Source: Ostrinia nubilalis (Eukaryota > Arthropoda > Insecta > Lepidoptera > Crambidae). Taken from it: 64,000 nucleotides of DNA. The notes beneath the pieces were generated by a model. The model saw only the letters and a program-made list of their open reading frames with translations, made no database searches and had not been told where the DNA came from. This document shows, piece after piece, positions 45,909 through 55,474 of this stretch (within the stretch, counting starts at the first letter, position 1; each line of letters opens with the position of its first letter). A program made the translations under genes and the position numbers. The stretch covers positions 6,915,001-6,979,000 of the forward strand of contig NC_087097.1 of NCBI RefSeq assembly GCF_963855985.1, written 5' to 3'.

Positions 45909-46361
45909 CAGTGTTGCCAGAAGGTTACTTTTGTAACCTTTTTGGTTACTTTTGAACTGCTGTGGTTACTTTTAGGTTACACTAATGAAAAGGTTACTTT
46001 TAGGTGATTTTTCCGAAATTGTAGAATAACTTTACAGGTTATTCAGTAAAAAATATTAATAGTGACAATTTAAAAATTATGTCATAAAGTGCATTTAAAC
46101 TTGAATTTGATTTATTATTTGTTAAAAAAAATGAGTTTTAGCGAATGTTTTTCGATAAGAAAACGCAAATCCATGAAACGTTTTTATACGACTGGTCACT
46201 TTTCGAATTTAGATGATCAATTGTACTCATTTTCCATCCATGAACAACCTTACACAATCATCCCCCCCCCCCCCCCGTATGAAGGTTACTTTTTATTCAA
46301 AAAGGTTACTTTTTTTTATATTTCTGGTAATTTCTGACTAGACCCGACTGGCAACACTGGT
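45909..46361. repeat. Degenerate repeat with cagtgttgccag ends and ggttactttt iterations
   Basis: It is bounded by cagtgttgccag and ctggcaacactg inverted ends. The left part repeats ggttactttt four or more times, and a C14 run lies at about 46262-46276. The 82-codon ORF at 46089-46337 is low-complexity and not a supported gene. Confidence 0.5.
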
Positions 46362-47476
46362 GGGTAGGTATTAGTGATATTGTTGTACAATAAAATGGAG
46401 GTTTCCTAATTACAATGCACTTTGTTACAAATAAGGTACAAGTACAATAATTGTAATATTATTTACTTTCTGTAATCTGTGGTTGCAGCAGCCGGATGAC
46501 GAATGCAAGCAAATATGTGAATGTGAGTATTGTTATTGTTATTGCTGAACCATTCTCAGTACTCTCTCGGTAATAGGTAGGTATGTACTATAAATAACGA
46601 GAACTCAACAATTGCCGGTCAATAAATAATGGTAATATTAAATAGGATTTATAATATGTAGTAAATAAATAATTGGTAGCACTAAAGGTTCCTCCTTTCC
46701 TTACCTTCTCACGTTACCAAAAGTAACAGGATCTCAGCAATTTTCAATTCTAAAGCACTATCAAAGAACGACACATACGCGTAGTGGTTATGAACTGAAT
46801 GAACTGATGGATGGATGGAATGGAATAACAGGGGGAAGTATATAACAGAGTCAATCCAAGTACACGAGTGAAGTAGAACAATGAATGATTGAATGATGTT
46901 TTATTGATAATGAATAATGATATTTATTCCTTCTGCCTTAAGGTTGAGATTTCATTGTAAACGTTATTAGGCTGTAAGCTCTAATTTTATCGCGACACTC
47001 CAGGGTTGCAAGCATCTATTTTATGTTTGCCCATTTTTGCGATAATTCTAACTTTCGAAAATTTTTCATCATTACCTACATCATTAGTGTAGGTAGCTAT
47101 GATAATATAATAATAAATAGTTTTACGCAGCTTCTTCTTTTCACTTAAAATGCAGTTGGCCAAAGATGTCTTGCGGGCTGCGATGCTTGCAGGCACTTCC
47201 AAAGACCTAATTTTTTTTTCAAAATCTTGAGATACATACAAATTGTGTTTTAATATGTTTTATTCTCACAACATTTTGTTAATAAACATTGATAGCAATC
47301 CAACCTCAGTAGGTATAAATTAGGTAAGTATAGGAGGATTTATGTTTTTATTAGATGTTGATATTGTCTCATTCATGTCATAAATTATTGTAAAGTAACT
47401 AACTACAAAGTTTAAACTGTTTTTTTTCTAAATTCTCTACTTAGCTATCTCATCATCATAACCTCATATTTTGCTG
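46362..47476. other. Intergenic, no gene recognised
   Basis: AT-rich DNA with short repeats (gttattgttattg near 46530). The minus-strand 84-codon ORF at 46987-47241 (EVPASIAARKTSLANCILSE) is not identifiable; it could be a scrap of a transposase. Confidence 0.5.
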
Positions 47477-48362
47477 CTATAGGTGTACCAGAATCTCATG
47501 GCAAATGGGGAAAATAAACTTTATTGAGTGCAATACTGGGGAAATTGGATTAAACGGTCTTGATACTGTTTAATTTTTATTTATGACTAATATTAATGAA
47601 CATGAAGTACGAATGCCTACCTATACATTTTAGGTATGTGTATGAAGAATGTTGTTATAATACATCGGGTTTTTAACATAGGAACATGTCTTGAAAAATA
47701 AGTAAACCGTATATTACTGTAAATAATTTTATTAAGTATCATACTTATAACTTATCACTTTATTCAGAACTAGAAAACGATTCTAAGAACTCCACTTGCA
47801 TTTCTTGTTCTTCAAATAGATGATCAAGTTAAAGAGGTATTAATATAATATAAATCGCTTTTTCAGCATTTCAATTACTCAAACTTGCTTGATGAAATAT
47901 TTTTCAATGTTCTTTACATGGTCATATCATTTTCACCATTCCTCTGCACCAATGCATGAAATACACCTGAAAACCCCGATAAAGCAGCTATTAGGTAAGA
48001 ATAATATAAAAATAAACATAACCCTCCTTCTGACGCAGTTAGGTAATAAACTAAATGTAGGTAAGTATCAAAACATTTCACTCCAACTTACTGTCAACTC
48101 AACGTCGCGCTTTCAAATCAAAGATTGACTTTGAATTATGCCTTATTTTACAATACACTTTGAAAACAATATGACTTGCTTGAGTTTTTTCGTCTTTTTC
48201 ACAAAAATAACAAATAGGCATGAAGAGATTACAAAATTTCTGCAGCGGCTGACAGATCTTCTGATTTACTTTGACAGGTGACAATAAAGCCATAGACAAT
48301 GGCCATATGAAAAACACACTTTTCCAATATTTTTGTTTGCCATGAGATTCTGGTACACCTAT
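47477..48362. mobile_element. ~0.9 kb TIR element, superfamily unknown
   Basis: ataggtgtaccagaatctca (27 bp in all, 47479-47505) is repeated as an exact reverse complement at 48337-48363. Flanking TATA on both sides may be the target duplication. No transposase ORF was found, so it is non-autonomous. Confidence 0.6.
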
Positions 48363-48898
48363 ACCTATAAAATTAAACTCAAACAGAAACAAACAGGTGC
48401 GATCGTAGCCATCTTAAAAGTTTACAATACTTACTTAATTTGGCACTATACTACAATATAATATAAATTGTTTGATGCTTCTTTTGCTTGAGAATGTGGC
48501 TCCATTTTGTTGTGGTAGGTATTATAGGTGGACATTTCTTTGCATACATTTTTTACCCCAAATGAGGGGAAATTATTATTGTGCACGCAGCAACACTTGA
48601 GCGCGTCATCGTCGGGGATTTTTGTGATGTTCAGTGAAATATTTATAGTGCGGGCGAACAGGGAAATTTTTCCACTTTTACTTCAAATTACTGTTCAATG
48701 AGGATCATTTCGATTTTTAGCTGTGAATGCAGATTTATAGGGCTAAGAAATCCTTAATACACAGTCCAAAAATTTTTGTTCTACGACAAAAATTGACGAA
48801 GTTATGGCCAAATTACTAAAAAAGTTCACTGACCGCCCGGCGCGGGGACGATGACGTCATTATATCCGATCCGAACGCTGCCGGCGTACTGCGTGGAT
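48363..48898. other. Intergenic, no gene recognised
   Basis: Anonymous sequence; a GC-rich patch (gaccgcccggcgcggggacg, about 48831-48850) precedes the next repeat. Confidence 0.5.
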
Positions 48899-49082
48899 AG
48901 AAAATATTTTTTTCTAGCCAAAGTATCAGTTTTAGAGAAAAACTTGTAATGACATTTATTCATCAGAATAAAGTAAGCTATCGATAGGTAATTTTTAAAA
49001 ATAGAAATTGTGAAAAATAACGCAAAAAATCCATACGCTCATACGATTCAATGGAACGCAGAGACGCGATTGGGGTCTCCGC
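48899..49082. repeat. Diverged arm of the Transib-type palindrome (right-arm orientation)
   Basis: gaaaatatttttttctagcc, then ttcatcagaataaagtaagctatcgata and tagaaattgtgaaaaat, match the right arm of the element in the BEL env gene (26990-27115). The outer end differs (gcagagacgcgattggggt). Confidence 0.7.
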
Positions 49083-49397
49083 GGTGGTATATTTGGCGAT
49101 TTATTCAAATAAAGTGTTCATAAAGTGTTGTCTTCTTCCAAGTAAAATATAAAAATGTATAAGTATTAGTTTATTTACTTCTAACAATAAGGTATAGCTG
49201 AGGCAGATACACTCTGCCTAGGCTACATACAAGACATTGCTATGAAGATCATTTCGATGTACACGCAATACCTACCTGTTATTTAGTTTTTCTGAGTTAA
49301 ACCTACGTACCTACCTATCTATTCGCCGTTCCCATGGGCGGCCAGCTGCTGCAGGAAAGGACAGCTGCTCCCTCCTGGAAATCTATTTAATCTTAGC

Positions 49398-49870
49398 CTA
49401 GAAGCTGGGTATGACTCCCCCGCCCCCCTCCTCTCCCCAGGTCATAAGCTGGGTATGACTTCCCCCTCGGCCAGAAGTTGGGTATGATTTACCCCCCCCC
49501 CCCCCCAGGCCCGAAACTGGGTATGACTTGACCCCTCCCCTTCCCCCCAGGCCAGAAGCTGGGTAAGGCTTGCCCCTCATACACCTCCCCCCCCCATGCC
49601 AGAAATGCCAGAAACTGGGTATGACTTGACCCCCCCCCCCTCCCCCAGGCCAGAAGCTGGGTAAGGCTAGCCCCTCCCCCCAGCTCATAAGCATAAGCTG
49701 GGTATGACTTACCCCCCCCCCAGGCCAGAAACTGGGTATGACTTGCCTCTCCCCCCCTCCCACCAAGGCCAGAAGCTGTTTAAGGCTTGCCCCTCCCCCC
49801 AGGCTATAAGCTGGGTATGACTAATCCCCCCCCCCTCTCCCCCCCAGGCCAGAAACTGGGTATTATTAGC
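49398..49870. repeat. C-rich minisatellite, about 12 units of 35-50 bp
   Basis: Units follow the pattern ccaggccagaagctgggtat, then gactt, then a run of 8-15 C. Units vary in length through their C runs. The minus strand is G-rich with many G3+ tracts. The 122-codon minus-strand ORF is an artefact of the repeat. Confidence 0.9.
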
Positions 49871-49920
49871 ATCATATTATGTATTATTATGTTCAATACA
49901 AACAATCATTAAGTTACACT

Positions 49921-50115
49921 CACCCCAACCGCGTCTCCGCATTGCATCGAATCCTATGAAAATGTGGTTTTTGGACATAGCGATACTTATTTTTTACAAT
50001 TTTTATTTTTAAAAATTACTGGTCGATAGGTTACTTTATTTTGATGAATAAATGTTATTAAAAGTTTTTTTCTAAAACTGATAGTTTAGCTGGAAAAAAA
50101 TATTTTCCATCCCAA
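49921..50115. repeat. Diverged arm of the Transib-type palindrome (left-arm orientation)
   Basis: It starts caccccaaccgcgtctccgc, then ggacatagcgata, tcgataggttactttatt and ggaaaaaaatattttcc, matching the left arm of the env insertion in the same order. It mirrors 48899-49082 across the minisatellite. Confidence 0.7.
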
Positions 50116-50127
50116 TAGTACGCCGCA

Positions 50128-50561
50128 CAGTGGTCCCGATTTAATAAAACATGGACATTGATGCTAGAGGCACGAAATTTTTTTTGATGGTTACTGCTAT
50201 GATAACTAATAAGGCAAAAAAATATTACAATCCTACGACGTCTATTTCGTAGTAAAAAAAAATATATACATATTTTTTGTATGGAAGAAATTACGTTTCT
50301 GTTAATTTTTCGAAATTCTTTAACGATGTCAAGATGCCGATCACACATGTTTTAAAACAAGTGATTCTGAGTATTTCATGCGAAGATACTTGTCACTTAT
50401 CTTTGCGTACTTTTGAGTTATCGAGGGTTGAAAAATCGATTTTTTTATATTAAATATTTCCACGAAAAATTGCCAGAATTACAATATGGTGTATAAGGGA
50501 CACTTTTGATGACACATAACAACGACTCGCACTCGCGCGCGCTCGTATGCATCAACTTTTA
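50128..50561. other. AT-rich region starting with a Transib-like terminus
   Basis: At 50127 the sequence CACAGTGGTCCCG follows CGCCG, which looks like a second Transib-type end with target duplication; its partner end was not found. No ORF recognised. Confidence 0.4.
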
Positions 50562-50890
50562 CTAAAATAAAAAAAAATGAAGGGAAATACTTAATACAAC
50601 GTTGTGTGTATAGGTCCGCTGGCCGTCAAAAAGTAGCTTATACGAGAGGTTGCCCAATTTACAATATGTCCATCATTGATAACTCACACAAATATCGTCT
50701 CTCTCTGAAGGACAACAAGTTTTTTTTGTTTCTAGAAGCTCTTGATAGGATGGAAGCCCATAAATACTCTCTGAAGCGAGAATGAATCTCAAATTGCGAT
50801 ATTGCCATTTTGACAAATTACATGATGTAACTAGCGCTAACGTTTATCTTCAGGTAGACACAGTTTTAAGTTAAAAGATTGTCTACTATT

Positions 50891-51187
50891 TCACACTGTT
50901 CTTCGTTTTGGAACAGTTCTTTGATTATAGGTAGTCGCTAATTTGGTTTTGTTAGACTCTTTCAGTTTAGCACATAAATCGTAAAATAATTTCTCCTTAG
51001 AATGATCTAAAAGTGTTAAAGAGCGCCTCTTCTTCTGCAGAAGAAGAATTTTGCATAAATCTTCAAAAGGTTTTTTATTTATACTAAAACTCGATGGTTG
51101 CACATCTACTTCCGCAGTCTCATCAACTGGAGCGTCTTCCTCAGTATTAACGTTGTCTATGCGTTGTGTTAACTCGGTAAAAAACAT
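50891..51187 (-). CDS. 98-aa protein of the palindrome (left arm copy)
   Basis: The ORF starts MFFTELTQRIDNVNTEEDAP and has a basic C-terminus (NQRTVPKRRTV). It is a near twin of 51420-51716 on the other strand, differing at about 12 of 98 residues, without stops or indels. No known domain; an N-terminal amphipathic helix and Lys/Arg-rich middle (KKRRSLTLLDHS). Both copies staying open suggests a real protein, possibly a Polinton accessory gene. Confidence 0.5.
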   Translation of the reverse strand: MFFTELTQRIDNVNTEEDAPVDETAEVDVQPSSFSINKKPFEDLCKILLLQKKRRSLTLLDHSKEKLFYDLCAKLKESNKTKLATTYNQRTVPKRRTV

Positions 51188-51419
51188 TGTTTAAATCTAT
51201 ATTTTTACAATTCGGCCAGACAATTTCAGAGTCTAGCCAATGCGAATTCTGGTGCAAAAATGTCTTTTGGGCTCTGCTGGAAGCAGACCATATCTTCTTT
51301 GATATATTTCTTGTAAAATTACGAAATTACTCAAATCTTCGGAAGACGATTCAATGCCAATACGTTCGTCATTTTAGTCTGAAATGGTCTGGCCGAAATG
51401 TAAAAATATAGATTAAAAA

Positions 51420-51716
51420 ATGTTTTTTACCGAGTTAACACAACGCATAGACAACGTTAACACCGAGGAAGACGCTCCAGTTGATAAGACTGCGGAAGTA
51501 GATGTGCAACCATCGACTTCTGGTATAAATAAAAAACCTTTTGAAGATTTATGCAAAATTCTTGAAAGAAAGAAGAAGAGGCGCTCTCTAACACTTTTAG
51601 ATCATTCTGAGGAGGAATTAGTTTACGCTTTATGTGCTAAACTGAAAGAGTCTAACAAAACGAAATTAGCGACTACCTATAATCAAAGAACTGTTCCAAA
51701 ACGAAAAACAGTGTGA
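51420..51716 (+). CDS. 98-aa protein of the palindrome (right arm copy)
   Basis: It has the same MFFTELTQRIDNVN start as the inverted copy. Differences cluster in two short blocks (STSG against SSFS; LERKK against LLLQK). It lies about 600 bp upstream of the Polinton ATPase on the same strand and could be the first gene of that element. Function is unknown. Confidence 0.5.
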   Translation: MFFTELTQRIDNVNTEEDAPVDKTAEVDVQPSTSGINKKPFEDLCKILERKKKRRSLTLLDHSEEELVYALCAKLKESNKTKLATTYNQRTVPKRKTV

Positions 51717-52041
51717 AATAGTAGACAATCTTTTAACTTAAAACTGTGTCTACCTGAAGATAAACGTTAGCGCTAGTTACCTACATCATGTAATTTGTCA
51801 AAATGGCAATATCGCAATTTGAGATTCATTCTCACTTCAGAGAGTATTTATGAGCTTCCATCCTATCAAAAGCTTCTGGAAACAAAAAAAACTTGTTATC
51901 CTTCAGAGAGAGATGATATTTGTGTGAGTTATCAATGATGGACATATTGTAAATTGGGCAACCTCTCGTATAAGCTACTTTTTGACGGCCAGCGGACCTA
52001 TACATACGACGTTGTATTAAGTATTTCCCTTCATTTTAGTA

Positions 52042-52139
52042 GGTATGTATTGGGCATTCTAATTCACTTTTTTCTTCACCATTCGCTCTCTTCGATCGCT
52101 CATTCGAAAAAAGTGAATTAGTCATGCCCAATACATACC
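52042..52139. repeat. 98-bp hairpin MITE
   Basis: ggtatgtattgggcat and tctaattcacttttttc are followed by ~25 bp and then the complement gaaaaaagtgaatta and atgcccaatacatacc. It sits exactly where the right palindrome arm loses similarity to the left arm. Confidence 0.75.
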
Positions 52140-52330
52140 AAACGATTGTAATAATCAGAAAACATATTATCCATGACTGCTTGAACTACAATGCATGGAT
52201 TCTGCGCACCTTATTATACTTACCAGAGCTAATGAACTTCTTTAAACTGAACTATTTAAATGTTTTAACGCGATGAATATTGTCATTATAATTAAGCTAT
52301 TGCAGCACAGCGGACCTTTTAATTAGATAA

Positions 52331-53017
52331 ATGAAGTTCCTGAAGCAAAAAGACTCGTTAAAATTAGAATGTGTTGGTCCTGTGTCATCAACTGTACCAA
52401 AACGTCATGGTAAACTATTACCTAACACTATACGCAGCCTTGTTTGTGGTCCATCCAATTGCGGAAAGACAAATTTAGTTATTAGCTTACTGTTACATCA
52501 GGATGGTCCGCGTTTTCGTAACCTTTACGTGTATTCTAAATCTTTGTATCAACCTAAATACATATTTTTAGAACACGTGTTAAATAGGGTTGCAGGCATA
52601 TCTTATTACAAATATAATCATAACAGTGAAATATTGAGCCCGCATGAAGCTTTGCCTGACTCAATTATTATATTCGATGACGTTGCTTGTGAAAACCAAA
52701 ATAACATCAGGGACTATTTTGCAATGGGTCGCCATAAAAATATTGATTGTTTTTATATTAATCAAACTTACACTAAAATACCCAAACAACTTGTGAGGGA
52801 CAATTCCAATTTGATAATATTATTTAAGCAAGACGATATAAATTTGAAACATGTTTATGAAGAACATGTAGGATCTGATATGACATGGACTCAGTTCCGC
52901 GAAATGTGCTCTACTGTTTGGAGAAAACCTTACAGTTATGTCGTAATCAACAAAGACTGTGAACGAAATAAGGGATATTATAGAATGGCATTCGATACGT
53001 TCATAGTAGTCGACTAA
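52331..53017 (+). CDS. Polinton A32-like genome-packaging ATPase
   Basis: It would drive DNA into capsids. The 228-residue FtsK/HerA-type ATPase has Walker A SLVCGPSNCGKTNLVIS (residues ~36-52) and Walker B SIIIFDDVACENQ (~109-121). A conserved NQTYTKIPKQLVRDNSNLII (arginine-finger/sensor region) and a C-terminal YYRMAFDTFIVVD follow. Length fits the Polinton family (about 220-250). It is the first of the co-oriented gene cluster, with the next gene 89 bp downstream. Confidence 0.93.
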   Translation: MKFLKQKDSLKLECVGPVSSTVPKRHGKLLPNTIRSLVCGPSNCGKTNLVISLLLHQDGPRFRNLYVYSKSLYQPKYIFLEHVLNRVAGISYYKYNHNSEILSPHEALPDSIIIFDDVACENQNNIRDYFAMGRHKNIDCFYINQTYTKIPKQLVRDNSNLIILFKQDDINLKHVYEEHVGSDMTWTQFREMCSTVWRKPYSYVVINKDCERNKGYYRMAFDTFIVVD

Positions 53018-53106
53018 CAATGGTGGTGTAACATTCATAAATAGATGTTATATTGGTAATTAATCAGTTTCATTTGTGATTTCATGCTGAGTGGAAACTT
53101 ATTAAT

Positions 53107-54105
53107 ATGAACAGAAATTTAAAGGAACAAATTGTTAAATCAGCAAAAGCTGTAAAAAGGAAAGTTAAGATGATAAAAAATGCTAAAAGTGCTAATGACG
53201 TTGCTTTGGAAACGATGTTTAAGCCTATTGTTGATCCACTTAATCGATTGGCAAACAAACCTTGTGAAAAACAGAAAATAAACGAAGACGAAACTGAGCA
53301 ATATCATTCTATAAAAAGAGCTAAGTACAGTGAAAGCGAGTCATCGAACTCCCAAAGCGAAGATTATGAAGAATCTGTAGATGAAGAAGAAAACTCGACA
53401 GATGACGTTTTTCGAACATCTGACAAAACCCTCACGACATCGCCACCTGAAGAGCATAACGTGAGCGAGAATTCATTTAAGTCCCTTCAGTCTTCTCCAT
53501 CAAGTGTTGGAAACGCATCATTATCATGGTCCACGTCATCTGATGTGATGAAAGACGTGCCTTATGGCGTTAGAAATGAACGAGGGAAACTTATGCTTGG
53601 AAAATCACGTGTTTACGATGATGGTCGAACACTAAAAATCGGAAATCGAGTCATGGAAAACACTCAAGGTCTAAAGGAATTATTGTATAAAAAGATTCCA
53701 AATCTAGATATTGTTTCAAAGGATGATTTGGAAAACTATAAACTTTTACTTATAGACACTAATGCACATAGGCGAAATTGGGATGCATCCAAACCAGTCA
53801 ATAGTAATAAGGGATTTAAATATACGAATGTAATAAAACCATTATTTAAATTTGCACGAAACGTAACTAGTAGCATGGAAAGTGTTTCACAGGGGCGAGG
53901 TATTGATATTTTAAAAAAAGTAAAATCTGATACCGATTTGGTTTATTGGGACGATCCAAACGAATTAGTCGAACGATTAAAATTACTACTCGCATCAAGA
54001 GAAGCTGGCAACACTGGAGTAGATAATGAAATTTATGCAATAATCGAGGAACTGTCCGAAGCTGGTATAATAAATGTGAAATATAAACATCATCAATCAG
54101 CTTAA
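53107..54105 (+). CDS. Polinton DUF8207-like protein
   Basis: The 332-residue ORF has a basic N-terminus (KSAKAVKRKVKMIKNAKSA), an acidic and Ser-rich linker (about 70-160) and a conserved C-terminal domain: DVPYGVRNERGKLMLGKSRV, LKIGNRVMENTQGLKELLYK, YWDDPNELVERLKLLLASRE, IIEELSEAGII. This domain recurs in arthropod and cnidarian Polintons and is catalogued as DUF8207. Role unknown, possibly virion-associated. The following ORF starts about 40 bp downstream. Confidence 0.75.
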   Translation: MNRNLKEQIVKSAKAVKRKVKMIKNAKSANDVALETMFKPIVDPLNRLANKPCEKQKINEDETEQYHSIKRAKYSESESSNSQSEDYEESVDEEENSTDDVFRTSDKTLTTSPPEEHNVSENSFKSLQSSPSSVGNASLSWSTSSDVMKDVPYGVRNERGKLMLGKSRVYDDGRTLKIGNRVMENTQGLKELLYKKIPNLDIVSKDDLENYKLLLIDTNAHRRNWDASKPVNSNKGFKYTNVIKPLFKFARNVTSSMESVSQGRGIDILKKVKSDTDLVYWDDPNELVERLKLLLASREAGNTGVDNEIYAIIEELSEAGIINVKYKHHQSA

Positions 54106-54146
54106 TACAGCAGTCTTAATTGAGCAGAGAAAGCAGAAAGGTTGCA

Positions 54147-54494
54147 ATGAACATTGATAAATTTGGTCATCACGTACATAAACGTTTACGACTATCTGAA
54201 TTTATTGACACGCTCGCTGAAACATTAGTTAAATCAGATACAGGTGACTTCGATTTGAAATCTTCGCGATTAAAGGGATTACAAACTCCTGAAAATGATG
54301 ATGAAGCTGTGAATAAGGAATATGTCGATAGATGCATTAAAGAACTTAAAAATGAAATGAAAAAAATCCAAAGTAATTTAAAAATTTACTTAAACAATTT
54401 AGAAAAATTAACTTCTAGTAATTTAAGTACATTGTATTACACAAAAAACGAAATCGATCGCATGATTGAAGCAAAAACAAGTAAAAATGAGTAA
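54147..54494 (+). CDS. Small coiled-coil protein with fibre-type AVNKEYVD motif
   Basis: The first ATG is at 54147 (115 residues). It contains DFDLKSSRLKGLQTPENDDE then AVNKEYVDRC. The pattern of a ridge-forming L-x-x-P segment followed by D(E/D)AVNKxYVD is widespread in trimeric phage and virus fibre or spike stalks. A long predicted coiled coil (KELKNEMKKIQSNLKIYLNN) follows. Inference: a trimeric structural or spike protein. The stop overlaps the next gene: the integrase ATG lies within AATGAGTAA (8-nt overlap). Confidence 0.65.
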   Translation: MNIDKFGHHVHKRLRLSEFIDTLAETLVKSDTGDFDLKSSRLKGLQTPENDDEAVNKEYVDRCIKELKNEMKKIQSNLKIYLNNLEKLTSSNLSTLYYTKNEIDRMIEAKTSKNE

Positions 54495-55419
54495 ACTAGA
54501 CATAGTTAACGAGCTTCACAAAGCAGCGAGACGAAATTTTTTTCGTAGGCATACAATTATAAAAGGAATAGATGATTTATGGCAAGCAGATCTTATGGAT
54601 TTTAAAAAGTTTTCTCAATTCAATAAGGGATATAAATATATTCTTATTGTAATAGATGCTCTATCCAAGTATGTATGGATTAGTCCTCTAAAATCGAAAA
54701 CAAAAAAATGTGTTTCGACTGCAATGCAAAATATTTTATTGGATTCCACACGAAAGCCAAAAAATTTGCAAACTGACTTAGGAACAGAGTTTTATAATGA
54801 TATATTTAAACAATTAATGAAAAAATATAAAATAAACCACTATTCCACATACTCTGTAAAAAAAGCATCTATAGTAGAACGTGTAATAAGAACGATAAAA
54901 TCTCATATTTACAAACTGTTTAGTTTACATGGACGTTATATATGGCTAGGAAACAATATAAACTCTGTAGTGAAAGAGTATAACAATACTGTGCATAGAA
55001 TAACGAAATTTAAGCCTGTCGATGTTAATACCTCTAATCATATCTTAGTTAGATCAAACATAATTAAAACCCAAAAACAGAAAAAAAATCTTAGATCAAC
55101 ATTAAAAGTTGGTGATTTTGTTCGCATAAGTAAATATAAAGGAGAATTTTATAAAGGTTATACCCCTAACTGGTCAACGGAAATTTTTCGTGTAGTAAAA
55201 GTTAATCAAACAAATCCTGAAACATATACAATTGAAGATAAACACAGGCAAATAATTTTAGGCACGTTTTACGAATACGAATTACAAAGAACTAAGTATC
55301 CCGATCATTATCTGATTGAAAAAGTTATTAAAAGAAAGGGAAGTAAACTTTTTGTAAAATGGTTAGGTTTAAGTAATAAAGAAAACAGTTGGGTTGATAA
55401 GAGTGAATTAGTACAGTAA
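54487..55419 (+). CDS. Polinton retroviral-type integrase with chromodomain
   Basis: It inserts the element DNA into the host. From ATG 54487 (310 residues), the rve core has DLWQADLMDF (first Asp), LQTDLGTEFY (second Asp) and KASIVERVIRTIK (catalytic Glu), spaced as in the DD35E family. An SH3-like C-terminal region (LKVGDFVRISKYKGEFYKGY) and a chromodomain (YLIEKVIKRKGSKLFVKWLG) follow. No N-terminal HHCC zinc finger was seen. It overlaps the preceding gene by 8 nt. Confidence 0.94.
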   Translation: MSKLDIVNELHKAARRNFFRRHTIIKGIDDLWQADLMDFKKFSQFNKGYKYILIVIDALSKYVWISPLKSKTKKCVSTAMQNILLDSTRKPKNLQTDLGTEFYNDIFKQLMKKYKINHYSTYSVKKASIVERVIRTIKSHIYKLFSLHGRYIWLGNNINSVVKEYNNTVHRITKFKPVDVNTSNHILVRSNIIKTQKQKKNLRSTLKVGDFVRISKYKGEFYKGYTPNWSTEIFRVVKVNQTNPETYTIEDKHRQIILGTFYEYELQRTKYPDHYLIEKVIKRKGSKLFVKWLGLSNKENSWVDKSELVQ

Positions 55420-55474
55420 ATGTGTATATATATATTAAGCAAACTTATTTTTCGCATTCACTTTAAATTTATCG

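Larger units (their letters stand above)
50562..52041. repeat. 1.5-kb palindrome with twin inverted ORFs next to the Polinton
   Basis: Left arm 50562-51190 and right arm 51415-52041 are inverted copies (for example gtccgctggccgtcaaaaag against its complement), separated by ~225 bp whose edges are also inverted (tctatatttttaca, ttcggccagac). Each arm carries one 98-codon ORF. It may be part of the Polinton's terminal region or a derivative of it. Confidence 0.85.

Noticed and set aside
46089..46337. 82-codon ORF upstream of ZNFX1
   Set aside because: Low-complexity sequence in a degenerate repeat with a poly-C run.
46480..46520. Possible isolated exon (TTGCAG acceptor and GTGAGTATT donor)
   Set aside because: About a dozen codons with no reading-frame partner nearby; splice-like motifs alone are not sufficient.
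49398..49766. 122-codon Gly/Ser/His-rich ORF
   Set aside because: Translation of the C-rich minisatellite, with variable unit lengths.
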